From the NCBI RefSeq assembly GCF_014699035.1, contig NZ_JACXAA010000005.1, positions 310,001-374,000 on the forward strand: 64,000 bases of DNA, given 5' to 3'. The notes beneath the pieces were generated by a model. That model was not told where the DNA came from. It was given only the letters and a program-made list of their open reading frames with translations, and searched no databases. Position numbers and translations under genes: made by a program. The stretch's first letter is position 1. Every line of letters begins with the position of its first letter. Below, one piece after another: positions 54,079-62,963 of the stretch. The DNA is from Spirosoma validum (lineage in GTDB: Bacteria > Bacteroidota > Bacteroidia > Cytophagales > Spirosomataceae).

Positions 54079-55779
54079 TTAATCAACCACGTCGGCAGTT
54101 TCTACACGGGCGGTCGAAATATCGGATGTGGAATCAGGTGCCAATTGCTTTTTCTGGCTGTAGGCAAGAGCCGCTCGTACGAACTGCACGAACAGCGGAT
54201 GCGGATTCATCACCGTACTTTTCAGTTCGGGATGGAACTGTACGCCCACAAACCAGGGGTGGGTCGTCAACTCGACGATTTCAACCAGTCCTGTCTCAGG
54301 ATTGATCCCCGTTGGTCGCAGGCCCGCTTTTTCAAACGCATCGAGGTAATCATTGTTGAACTCGTAGCGGTGCCGGTGGCGTTCACTAATTTGGACTTTA
54401 CCATAAATCTGGTGTGCCAGCGAATCGCGTTTGAGTTTGCAGGCATACGCGCCCAAGCGCATGGTGCCCCCCTTATCCGTAATATTTTTCTGGGATTCCA
54501 TCATGCTGATGACCGGGTTGGCGGTATGCGGTTCCATCTCGGTCGAGTGCGCATCGTCGACACCCATTACGTTACGGGCGTATTCGATAACGGCCATTTG
54601 CATGCCCAGACATATTCCGAGGAATGGAATCCCCTGTTCACGAACGTAGCGAACGGCGTTGATTTTCCCTTCGATCCCCCGTTCACCAAAACCCGGGGCA
54701 ACCAGCACGGCGTCTAACTGACTCAAAACCTCGGCGCAGTGGTGCTCATCAACCAGGGTCTCTGACTGAATCCATTCCAGCTGAACTTTACATTCGTTTG
54801 TTGCTCCGGCATGAATGAACGACTCGGCAATGGATTTATAGGCATCGTGCAATTCCACATATTTGCCGACCAGACCAATGCGGACGGTATTTCCGGGATT
54901 TTTGAGCCGTCCCAGAAATCCTTTCCAGGCGTCCAGATCCGCATCTTTGTCATTATACAGGTCGAGCATATACAGCGTTCGCTGATCGAGTCGCTCTTTT
55001 TGCATCAAAAGCGGTACGTCATAAATCGTTTCAGCGTCGATGGCTTCAATGACCGAACTCACCTGCACGTTGCAGAACTGCGCGATTTTCCGTCGAATAT
55101 CCTGGGGCAACGGATGTTCGGTGCGACAGGCGATTATATCGGGCTGAACCCCATTTTCAAGCAGCATACGTACTGAATGCTGAGTCGGCTTGGTTTTCAG
55201 CTCCCCCGCTGACTGTAGATAAGGTATCAGTGTCAGGTGAATAACGAGAGTATCTTTCTCGCCTAATTCAAACTTCAACTGCCGGACGGCCTCCACAAAC
55301 GGCAATGACTCAATGTCACCCACGCAACCACCGATTTCGGTAATGACAATGTCGTATTCACCCGTATCGCCGAGCAGTCGGATGTTCCGTTTGATTTCGT
55401 CGGTTATATGCGGCACGACCTGCACCGTTTTCCCGAGGAAATCGCCCCGACGTTCGCGTGTGATCACGTTGTTGTAAATACGCCCCGTGGTAATGTTGTT
55501 CGCCTGCGAAGTAGGGCGGTTCAGGAACCGCTCGTAGTGACCGAGATCAAGGTCTGTTTCGGCCCCGTCGTCGGTAACGTAGCATTCGCCGTGTTCGTAT
55601 GGATTAAGCGTACCGGGGTCAATATTGATGTACGGATCGAATTTCTGGATCGTTACCGTAAGCCCCCGTGATTGAAGAAGTTTGGCCAGTGATGAGGCAA
55701 TGATGCCTTTGCCAAGTGATGAAGTTACTCCGCCTGTAACAAAAATATATTTTGCGGATTTTGGTCCCGTAGCCGCCAT
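54079..55779 (-). CDS. pyrG: CTP synthase
   Basis: A 566-residue CTP synthase that aminates UTP with glutamine. The N-terminal amidoligase domain has the P-loop TGGVTSSLGKG (about 15-25) and DLDLGHYERF. The C-terminal glutaminase has the nucleophile LGICLGMQ and the GVQFHPE His-Glu pair. Length is slightly above the usual 540-545 because of an extended C-terminal tail of about 25 residues (QKKQLAPDSTSD). The pyrG-yidC order is common in Bacteroidota. Confidence 0.97.
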   Translation of the reverse strand: MAATGPKSAKYIFVTGGVTSSLGKGIIASSLAKLLQSRGLTVTIQKFDPYINIDPGTLNPYEHGECYVTDDGAETDLDLGHYERFLNRPTSQANNITTGRIYNNVITRERRGDFLGKTVQVVPHITDEIKRNIRLLGDTGEYDIVITEIGGCVGDIESLPFVEAVRQLKFELGEKDTLVIHLTLIPYLQSAGELKTKPTQHSVRMLLENGVQPDIIACRTEHPLPQDIRRKIAQFCNVQVSSVIEAIDAETIYDVPLLMQKERLDQRTLYMLDLYNDKDADLDAWKGFLGRLKNPGNTVRIGLVGKYVELHDAYKSIAESFIHAGATNECKVQLEWIQSETLVDEHHCAEVLSQLDAVLVAPGFGERGIEGKINAVRYVREQGIPFLGICLGMQMAVIEYARNVMGVDDAHSTEMEPHTANPVISMMESQKNITDKGGTMRLGAYACKLKRDSLAHQIYGKVQISERHRHRYEFNNDYLDAFEKAGLRPTGINPETGLVEIVELTTHPWFVGVQFHPELKSTVMNPHPLFVQFVRAALAYSQKKQLAPDSTSDISTARVETADVVD

Positions 55780-55985
55780 GATTGAAACCTGTTTAGGTCG
55801 TTACGGGATGTAAAAGTACTAAATTTTGGGGAGGAAGGACGAAACAAGACAGGAAAAAGTTACGGATTTTACTGTCTTATTAACGATACGACTGATCTGG
55901 CGAGGGTTACGTTACCTAAATAGTTCTTAGTTCCCCAGGTTATTTGGAGCGCTCTATTCGATCGTTATCATTTATTGATTTGTAT

Positions 55986-56022
55986 AAAAAAAGAGGGCAG
56001 ATGCTCATCAAGCCCTGCCCTT
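55986..56022 (-). terminator. Intrinsic terminator after the gluconate dehydrogenase subunit 3 gene
   Basis: A stem made of GGGCAG / CTGCCC with flanking A/T pairs is followed on the minus strand by TCTTTTTTT. It lies just beyond the stop at 56044. Confidence 0.8.
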
Positions 56023-56043
56023 TTACTTTTCAATTTATTTTTT

Positions 56044-56682
56044 CTATTTCCCCTGGGTCAGCTCGCGCTCTTCGTACGCTAATCCGTACTGTTTCAGTAC
56101 GTCATCGGGTACGCCATCCCACTGGTTCGGTACGTTGCCGACGTAACCAAGGTCTTTGATTCCCATCTGGCTGGTGAAAAAGCCTGTTGCGGTCAGGTTA
56201 CGCATGAAACTAAAAAACGAAGCCCCCTGCGTCATATCAGGTTTGGCCTTGCCCGGATAAGCGATCTGCTCAACCATATCAATTTGTTGCGCTTTCGTGC
56301 AGAGTACGAAGGCTTTCCCGTAGCGCTTCACGCAGGTGTTATCGAGCCAACGAATCCCACCCCGCATAGGCGTCTGGTTTCTCGGCTGGTCTTTCATCAT
56401 AAACTCGATAAAGGCCGGTACACCCGCCTGCGATGCACTACCCGACTTTGCATCGGCTGGAATGATAATATCGGATAGCACCGTAACGGTCTGTAACTCA
56501 TGGGGCGTAAAGAATTTCTCGGCCATGAGTTTCGCGTCGCGTTCGGCTTCAAACTTCTGCCGTCCGCCCGGAATTTTCAATGGTTTAACGTCGGGTGGTG
56601 GCGGTACGGCAGCTTCAGCAGGGTTAACAGCCAAACCAAAACCAGTGAGCGAGAGGGCTTTTAAGGAATCTCTGCGTTTCAT
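56044..56682 (-). CDS. Gluconate 2-dehydrogenase subunit 3 family protein
   Basis: A 212-residue protein with a Tat-like leader (MKRRDSLKALSLTGFGLAVNPAEA) and the subunit 3 domain from about residue 50 (FFTPHELQTVTVLSDIIIPADAKSGSASQAGVPAFIEFMM). In the family it binds the flavin subunit and carries it through the Tat pathway. The GMC oxidoreductase is encoded 100 bp upstream on the same strand, so the two form one enzyme. No cytochrome subunit is adjacent, so electrons may go to another carrier. Confidence 0.88.
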   Translation of the reverse strand: MKRRDSLKALSLTGFGLAVNPAEAAVPPPPDVKPLKIPGGRQKFEAERDAKLMAEKFFTPHELQTVTVLSDIIIPADAKSGSASQAGVPAFIEFMMKDQPRNQTPMRGGIRWLDNTCVKRYGKAFVLCTKAQQIDMVEQIAYPGKAKPDMTQGASFFSFMRNLTATGFFTSQMGIKDLGYVGNVPNQWDGVPDDVLKQYGLAYEERELTQGK

Positions 56683-56683
56683 A

Positions 56684-56766
56684 GGAAAAAGGGATAAGGG
56701 AGGAAGGAGGAATGGGAAGAGAGGTCGCTGACTATTTTTTATCCGTTTTGCTCCCTATCCCTTTCC
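56684..56766. repeat. Imperfect inverted repeat of purine-rich words
   Basis: GGAAAAAGGGATAAGGGAG (56684-56702) pairs with CTCCCTATCCCTTTCC (56751-56766) with two bulges. It fills the gap between the GMC gene and its partner. Confidence 0.6.
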
Positions 56767-56782
56767 TCCTTTCTCCTGTTTG

Positions 56783-58528
56783 TTAAATATTTTTTTGTTT
56801 GACCTGATCAATTAAGTATTCACTTGTCCGCATCGAACTGGCCAAAATGGTCCAGGTTACGTTCTTATCGCCCTGCGATGGAAAAGCCCCGGCATCAATG
56901 ACGAACAGGTTCTTTACGTCGTGTGCCTGCTGGAATTTATTCAATGCCGACGTTTTGGGGTCATTGCCCATCCGAGCCGTACCCACTTCGTGAATGATCT
57001 TACCCGGCGCTTCGAGGCCGTAGCTATTGGCGGCATTCGGTTTATCGCCCAGGGCTATTCCCCCCATCGAATGAATAATTTCCTCGAAGGTATCCTGCAT
57101 GTGCTTGGCCTGCTTAACCTCATAATCCGACCATTTGTAGTTGAACCGCAAGACCGGAATCCCGTATTTATCCACTACGTTCGGATCAATTTCGCAGTAA
57201 TTGCTTTCGAGCGGAACAGGTTCACCACGACCCGCCATGCCTACATAGGCCCCGTAGAAGCGTCGGAAGTCGTCTTTTAACCCGGCTCCGTATCCTCCGC
57301 CCGGCTTCTTACTACCATCACGGGCAGCAATCATACCGTTCATGGCTTCGATCCCCCAGCCAAACCCGTAAGCAGGCATGCCCATACCACCCCAGTATTC
57401 GATGTGGTAACCGCGCGGAAAATCTAATTTTTTGTTATCCAGCCACCAGGGCGTAAAGACGTGCATACCGCCAACGCCGTCTTCATTATAGCGTTTGCGA
57501 TCCATCAGAGCAGGCACAAATGCCGACCGGGATGCGCCCGTTGAATCGTTGATGTACTTGCCTACTACGTTACTACTGTTGGCCAGACCCGTTGGAAAAC
57601 GACTCGATTTGGAGTTGAGCAACAGCCGCGCAGTTTCGCCTGCACTGGCTCCCAGCATAACAGCCTTGGCCCTGACAGTTACTTCCTGTAATGTTTGCGT
57701 ATCGACGTAGCTAACCCCCGTGGCCAGACCCGTAGCCGGATCGGTTAACACTTCCCGAACCATGGCGCCGTTGATGAGCGTTACGTTCCCCGTTTTGAGG
57801 GCAGGTTTGACCAGAACTGATGAAGATGAAAAGTCGGCATAAGCCTGACACCCCCGACCGCACTGGCTACAATAAAAACACTGACCACGCTCGTCGTTGA
57901 TGGGCTTGGTGAGCATCGACAGCCGCGACGGAATCACCGGAATCCCAATACTGCGCGCCCCTTTCCGAATCATCAGCTCGTGCAGACGAGGCTTAGGCGG
58001 GGGCAGAAAGATCCCGTCTGGTTCAGATGGCATATTTTCGATGGAACCGAACACCCCAATCAACCGATCGACGCGATCGTAGAACGGCTTGAGGTCATCA
58101 TAACCGATGGGCCAGTCTTCGCCCACGCCCGTCATGCTTTTCCGTCGAAAATCATCCGGTGCGAAACGTAGCGAAATACGTCCCCAGTGGTTGGTACGTC
58201 CGCCGAGCATTCGTGACCGAAACCAATAGAATTCCGTGCCTTTCGCCGTCGTATAGGGTTCGCCTTCGATGTCCCAACCACCCCAGGCTGCGTCGAAATC
58301 GCCGAAAGCACGGGTTGTACCAGCCCCCCGCCGGGGTGATTCCCAGGGCCATTTCAGTTGAGTAATGTATTTTGGATCGGCGGGGTCATAATAACCACCC
58401 GCTTCCAGTAATACGACTTTTGCTCCAGCCTTCGCCAGCGTATAAGCCGCCATGCCGCCCCCGGCACCTGAGCCAACAATCGCAACATCGTATGTGGTTG
58501 GAGCCTTTTTTAGCTGAAATGGGTCCAT
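56783..58528 (-). CDS. GMC oxidoreductase with a cysteine-rich cluster
   Basis: A 581-residue FAD-dependent dehydrogenase. FAD site VAIVGSGAGGGMAAYTL (about 14-30), GMC motif in the RSRMLGGRTNHWGR segment, and the C-terminal HEVGTARMG with the catalytic His. Around residues 212-226 the sequence FYCSQCGRGCQAY gives three closely spaced Cys. This resembles the 3Fe-4S site of bacterial FAD glucose dehydrogenase and fructose dehydrogenase. It lacks a signal peptide, so export probably depends on the Tat-bearing subunit 3. It likely oxidises a sugar or sugar acid. Confidence 0.88.
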   Translation of the reverse strand: MDPFQLKKAPTTYDVAIVGSGAGGGMAAYTLAKAGAKVVLLEAGGYYDPADPKYITQLKWPWESPRRGAGTTRAFGDFDAAWGGWDIEGEPYTTAKGTEFYWFRSRMLGGRTNHWGRISLRFAPDDFRRKSMTGVGEDWPIGYDDLKPFYDRVDRLIGVFGSIENMPSEPDGIFLPPPKPRLHELMIRKGARSIGIPVIPSRLSMLTKPINDERGQCFYCSQCGRGCQAYADFSSSSVLVKPALKTGNVTLINGAMVREVLTDPATGLATGVSYVDTQTLQEVTVRAKAVMLGASAGETARLLLNSKSSRFPTGLANSSNVVGKYINDSTGASRSAFVPALMDRKRYNEDGVGGMHVFTPWWLDNKKLDFPRGYHIEYWGGMGMPAYGFGWGIEAMNGMIAARDGSKKPGGGYGAGLKDDFRRFYGAYVGMAGRGEPVPLESNYCEIDPNVVDKYGIPVLRFNYKWSDYEVKQAKHMQDTFEEIIHSMGGIALGDKPNAANSYGLEAPGKIIHEVGTARMGNDPKTSALNKFQQAHDVKNLFVIDAGAFPSQGDKNVTWTILASSMRTSEYLIDQVKQKNI

Positions 58529-58662
58529 GCAGAACGTGAGAGTTTACTGTTTTTGTTGAGAAAAAATGTGTTACCTGTGAATGCCTGATTCGTAATAAAC
58601 CAACACGCAGAAGCTTGAATTTACTGCATATATAAGCAGAAAACCGCTTTGGTATACTTTGA

Positions 58663-60645
58663 CTAGTCAAACAAATACCAATCTACCCCAAACGCAAATC
58701 CCCGGCGCACCAACAGGAAGTCAGGCGCCACGTAGTAGCCCGGCGCAAACACGCCCTGGTTCGCATGGGTGAGTTTCACAAACAGTCGGGTTCGATTAAT
58801 GCGTAAATTAGCGTAGACATCAGCCAGTACGTAGCCTTCCACCCGTTGGTTGTTTTGGAGGTAAAACTGTTGCGTAACAGGCATATACGCATCAGCGTAA
58901 TAAGGTGATTTATAGTGCAGATCGATTCCAGTCTGTATATAGAGTACTTTGGCATACAGAAACTCATATTGCAGTCTCGCATTAGCAAAAAATGGTGGCG
59001 TTCGCAGCACATCCGATCGCGACTGAACCGTGTAATACGCCTGTCCAGCCAGCGAAAACTTTCCAAAAGGTATGTGATAGCCCAGACCGGTCCGAAGCAC
59101 ACTAAACGACCCAGGGTCCTGCCGGGCAACGGCTTCTGTATCGAAATACGTATAGTTGCTGAGCAGATAATAATCCAAGCCTGGTTCTAGACGCAGGTTT
59201 TTATAGCGTAGGTTCAATTTTCCGAAGGCGTGGTTATACCCCCGTAAGCTGAAGTTATTCCGCCATTGAAAAATCATGCTCTGGTATCGCTCCTGCAACA
59301 GCGTCGGATTGATGAACATCGACGAGTAGCCCGCCGTCAGAAACTTACTGTCGAATTGCCCCTGCAACCGGTAGCCGCCCCCAACCTGGTATTCCAGCTC
59401 AGCCGTTATCTGCGACAAGCTATCGGGAAAATAATAGCCTAACCAGCCGCCGACAAAGCTCTCCGTGCGCGGAATGTCATACTCATTATAGGTCGTTCGC
59501 GAGGTGTTGTAACGGGTGTTCTGGTTGTAATTCCGGATGCGGAGGTATGCCCGGTAATTGAACGAAGCGCCTTTATATTGCGCAACGCCCTTCAGACCAA
59601 ACTGATTCTCGAAGAGCCGAAAACGGGTATGTTGCTCAATACGCGACGTATCGCCTAGAATCGACGGGTAGAATCGAAGTGCGCTGCCGTCGGCCAACGT
59701 AACGGACTGGTTCAACCGCAACGTATCATCCTGGTAAAAATTCTTCTGGATTCGATAGTCGAATCGATGATAGAGCTGAAATCCTTTATCCAGTATGTAC
59801 TGCTGGTAAGCATGCAACCCATTCCGTATCTCCCAGCCATGTGGCCCCTGAAGCGAGGAACTTGGACTCCGTAAGCGCGAATCGCCAATAATGGCGGCAC
59901 TGGCTTCAATGGTGCCTGGTACGAGCCCGCCCTGCTCATCGAGGCTGTGGTTCATGTTGTTAAAATGAGCCAGCAAGGTGTACTTATCGTTTTTCGAGCG
60001 ATAATTGGTATGCAACAGGAAGCTCCAGTTTTGCGCCAGGAGCTTGTATGGGTCATTATTTCCGCTGGTACCGAAGTGTTTTTGTGACGTAAACCGCTGC
60101 ACGTCAAAACCCACATTCCAGCGAGAAGAAATGTTCTGCGCCATGTCGAAGCGGAGGATATTCTGGTTATTCCCCCCCAACGCTACGTACATATCCGTGA
60201 ACGGCGACTTCGTGTCGAAATACTTGACGCTCATGGTCGGGTAAGCGTATGGCTCAAAAACGGTGTAGCCCGACTGTGCACCCAACTGATTGGGAACCGG
60301 CACAAATACGGAGCGCATCGGCGTACCTAGCGTCCCTAAATCCTGGTATTGATTTTGGCTTCGCTGCACATAGGTGAACCGATGTACATCGTCCATCGTC
60401 GTGTCCAGCGTATACAGTTTCCGGCGATTATTAAAGATATCCTCCTCAAACATGTAGCGGGTTGACTTCGGGCCGTAAATAACCTTCGTTGTGTCATCGA
60501 TACCACTAGTTCCGGTCGTTGATGTTGGCATGGCCTGCCGTCCGCCAAAACCGCCCGGCGTTTGGGTAGTACCCGGAAATTGTTGGGCCCAACCCGACAA
60601 GGTCAGATTGAAAAATATAAAGAAGACAAAAAGATGCCGATTCAT
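58663..60645 (-). CDS. Putative outer-membrane porin (Bacteroidota type)
   Basis: A 660-residue protein from ATG 60645 with a signal peptide (MNRHLFVFFIFFNLTLSGWAQ). A longer start at 60690 is rejected. The mature part has a Gly/Pro-rich N-terminal segment, then many alternating aromatic/polar strands typical of a large beta-barrel, ending in FGVDWYLFD. It belongs to the family annotated as 'putative porin' in Bacteroidota; substrate unknown. A -7 box (60651-60658) lies 5 nt before the ATG. Confidence 0.82.
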   Translation of the reverse strand: MNRHLFVFFIFFNLTLSGWAQQFPGTTQTPGGFGGRQAMPTSTTGTSGIDDTTKVIYGPKSTRYMFEEDIFNNRRKLYTLDTTMDDVHRFTYVQRSQNQYQDLGTLGTPMRSVFVPVPNQLGAQSGYTVFEPYAYPTMSVKYFDTKSPFTDMYVALGGNNQNILRFDMAQNISSRWNVGFDVQRFTSQKHFGTSGNNDPYKLLAQNWSFLLHTNYRSKNDKYTLLAHFNNMNHSLDEQGGLVPGTIEASAAIIGDSRLRSPSSSLQGPHGWEIRNGLHAYQQYILDKGFQLYHRFDYRIQKNFYQDDTLRLNQSVTLADGSALRFYPSILGDTSRIEQHTRFRLFENQFGLKGVAQYKGASFNYRAYLRIRNYNQNTRYNTSRTTYNEYDIPRTESFVGGWLGYYFPDSLSQITAELEYQVGGGYRLQGQFDSKFLTAGYSSMFINPTLLQERYQSMIFQWRNNFSLRGYNHAFGKLNLRYKNLRLEPGLDYYLLSNYTYFDTEAVARQDPGSFSVLRTGLGYHIPFGKFSLAGQAYYTVQSRSDVLRTPPFFANARLQYEFLYAKVLYIQTGIDLHYKSPYYADAYMPVTQQFYLQNNQRVEGYVLADVYANLRINRTRLFVKLTHANQGVFAPGYYVAPDFLLVRRGFAFGVDWYLFD

Positions 60646-60650
60646 TAGCT

Positions 60651-60658
60651 CAAAAGTA
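60651..60658 (-). promoter_or_regulatory. Promoter -7 box for the porin
   Basis: On the minus strand the sequence reads TACTTTTG, matching TAnnTTTG, 5 nt before the ATG at 60645. This suggests a leaderless message. Confidence 0.5.
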
Positions 60659-60696
60659 CACGAAAACAGCGGACAGGCGAAACGGCACATGCACAG

Positions 60697-61761
60697 TTAA
60701 CGATTTTTAAGGGTATCCGAAGCGAGAAACTGAGTAAATAGCTGCTCATAACCAGGAAGAAACTGTACAGCTATGGGTAAATAAAACAAAGGCAAATTTG
60801 CGCGTTCATTCGGCGTAAGCAACCCGTCGAGTTTTACCCAATCTTTTTCCGTTGTCAGCACAGCCGTATTCAGGGGCAATGTAGCTAGAACATCGTCGAG
60901 ATCAGCACGGGTATAGGCATAATGATCCGCAAACTGATGATGGTGATGTAAGCGAAACGTTTGGCGAACGTACTGTTCGAGCGGCCCGGCATTCGCCAGA
61001 CCCGATACCAACACGACGTCTGTCAAATTTGCAACTGGTTGATACGTAGCAAACGAAACCGGCTGATCATAGTGAAGACCAGCAAAAAAAACAGGGGTTT
61101 CTGGACGGGCATACGGGCGAATCTGCTGAATAATCCGCTTTTGTTCAGTGGTCCACAGATTCATTGGACATTTGGTCACAACAATGCCGTCGGCTCGCCG
61201 GGCGCCGTTCCGCCGTTCGCGCAGGCGCCCCGCCGGGAAGGGATAATCGTCATAAAATGGACGATTGTAATCCATCAGGAGAATGTTCAGATGCGGCCGG
61301 ATGGGCCGATGTTGAAAGGCGTCATCGAGCAGAATCCGGGCTGTTTCGGGATGTTCTCCCAGCAACGTCTGAATAGCCTCCACCCGACGCTCCCCTACAC
61401 ACACGCGCACCAGCGGGCTAAACTTTCGGTACAGTTGCAGCGGCTCGTCACCGGTCGTTTCGGCCGTATCAGCATCGGTTGCGATCCGGAAGCCGCTTGT
61501 TTTTCGCCCATAGCCACGACTTAGCGTTGCTGTATCTCCTGCCCTTACCGAAGCACCAACGATGTACCGTTTAATCAAAAATTCGATCATTGGCGTTTTC
61601 CCCGTCCCCCCTACGGTCAGATTCCCAACGCAAATGGAGTAGACACCAGGTTGAGTTGACTTCAATAACTTACTATCAAAGAGCCAGTTACGAAATGAAG
61701 TAATTAGCCCATAAAGTCCAGAGAATGGTAGGAGTAAACATTTTACAACAAAACGCTTCAT
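60697..61761 (-). CDS. lpxK: Tetraacyldisaccharide 4'-kinase
   Basis: A 354-residue LpxK from ATG 61761 (MKRFVVKCLLLPFSGLYGLITSFRN), which gives the usual N-terminal amphipathic/TM anchor; an in-frame start at 61797 is less typical. The ATP site is GNLTVGGTGKTPMIEFL. LDDAFQHRPIRPHLNILLMDYNRPFYDD holds the family catalytic region. It phosphorylates the lipid A precursor at the 4' position on the inner membrane. It lies directly before the porin gene on the minus strand, and the porin appears to have its own promoter. Confidence 0.95.
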   Translation of the reverse strand: MKRFVVKCLLLPFSGLYGLITSFRNWLFDSKLLKSTQPGVYSICVGNLTVGGTGKTPMIEFLIKRYIVGASVRAGDTATLSRGYGRKTSGFRIATDADTAETTGDEPLQLYRKFSPLVRVCVGERRVEAIQTLLGEHPETARILLDDAFQHRPIRPHLNILLMDYNRPFYDDYPFPAGRLRERRNGARRADGIVVTKCPMNLWTTEQKRIIQQIRPYARPETPVFFAGLHYDQPVSFATYQPVANLTDVVLVSGLANAGPLEQYVRQTFRLHHHHQFADHYAYTRADLDDVLATLPLNTAVLTTEKDWVKLDGLLTPNERANLPLFYLPIAVQFLPGYEQLFTQFLASDTLKNR

Positions 61762-61845
61762 TAATAATTTCGTAATATTGCCCGCTTGAGCAGTCAAAAG
61801 TAGTATTTTTAGGATTGGGAATACCCGTTCTCACCGTTTGGGACA

Positions 61846-62949
61846 ATGAGTTTAAAAGCCGACTACCTTCCATATACATTGCGATTTCGCGTCAAAGCTG
61901 GTACGTCGCGCGGCGCCCTTACGGAAAAAACGTCCTATTTTATACGGCTCTACGATACCAGTCAGCCAACAATTGTCGGCTATGGTGAGTGTGGCCCGTT
62001 GCAGGGGCTGAGCTACGATGACCGAGCCGATTTTGAAGATCAGTTGCGCCAATATTGCCAGGAATTTACCGAGTTAGACCTTCAACTCTTCCGCTGGAAC
62101 GTACCGATTGTTCTTAACCAGATCATCAGTCCGCAATTCCCGAGTATTCTCTTCGGCTTCGAAACGGCGATGCTCGATTTTCTGTCGGGAGGATGCCGCA
62201 TCATTCAGGCGTCTGATTTTACGGCAGGCCAACGGACGTTGCCTATTAATGGTCTGATCTGGATGGGCAGCTCAGACTACATGCGGCAGCAGATCGACGA
62301 AAAGCTACGCGTAGGATTTACGACCCTTAAACTCAAAATCGGCGCTATCGATTTTGAACAGGAATGTGATCTGCTGGCCATGATCCGGGATCGTTATAAA
62401 GCCGATCATATCACGATACGTGTTGACGCGAATGGTGCATTTCAACCAGCCGAAGCGATGACCAAACTGGAACGACTTGCTACGTACGATCTGCATTCGA
62501 TTGAGCAACCCATACGGGCGGGTCAGTCCGATTTTCTGGCTGAACTTTGCCAACACACTCCCCTACCGATCGCACTGGACGAAGAATTGATCGGGCAGAT
62601 GGAGTACGTACATAAATTTCGGTTGTTGAAAAAAATCCAGCCTCAGTTTATCGTACTGAAACCAACCTTGCTGGGTGGTCTTCGTCATTGCGATGAATGG
62701 ATCGAGCTGGCTGGACGGCTGAATATTGGCTGGTGGATTACGTCGGCGCTGGAATCGAATATTGGTTTAAACGCCATTGCACAATATACGGCGCAATTCA
62801 AACACCTGATGCCACAGGGATTGGGAACGGGTCAGCTTTACACCAATAATATCGATAGTCCGCTTTCGGTAGAAGACGGTCACTTACACTATAATTTGGC
62901 TCATCCCTGGCATCTCAGTTCGCTGCTGACTAATGAGCCTGGGCACTAA
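61846..62949 (+). CDS. menC: o-Succinylbenzoate synthase
   Basis: A 367-residue enolase-superfamily enzyme that dehydrates SHCHC to o-succinylbenzoate in menaquinone synthesis. The catalytic Lys pair is in TTLKLKIG, metal ligands are in RVDANGAF, IEQPI and ALDEELI, and the opposing Lys is in VLKPTLLGG. Length is normal. The other menaquinone gene in the window, menD, is far away at 34900. Its stop is 14 bp before the start of the Xre/IrrE-like gene, suggesting co-transcription. Confidence 0.95.
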   Translation: MSLKADYLPYTLRFRVKAGTSRGALTEKTSYFIRLYDTSQPTIVGYGECGPLQGLSYDDRADFEDQLRQYCQEFTELDLQLFRWNVPIVLNQIISPQFPSILFGFETAMLDFLSGGCRIIQASDFTAGQRTLPINGLIWMGSSDYMRQQIDEKLRVGFTTLKLKIGAIDFEQECDLLAMIRDRYKADHITIRVDANGAFQPAEAMTKLERLATYDLHSIEQPIRAGQSDFLAELCQHTPLPIALDEELIGQMEYVHKFRLLKKIQPQFIVLKPTLLGGLRHCDEWIELAGRLNIGWWITSALESNIGLNAIAQYTAQFKHLMPQGLGTGQLYTNNIDSPLSVEDGHLHYNLAHPWHLSSLLTNEPGH

Positions 62950-62963
62950 TTACTACCTATTCC

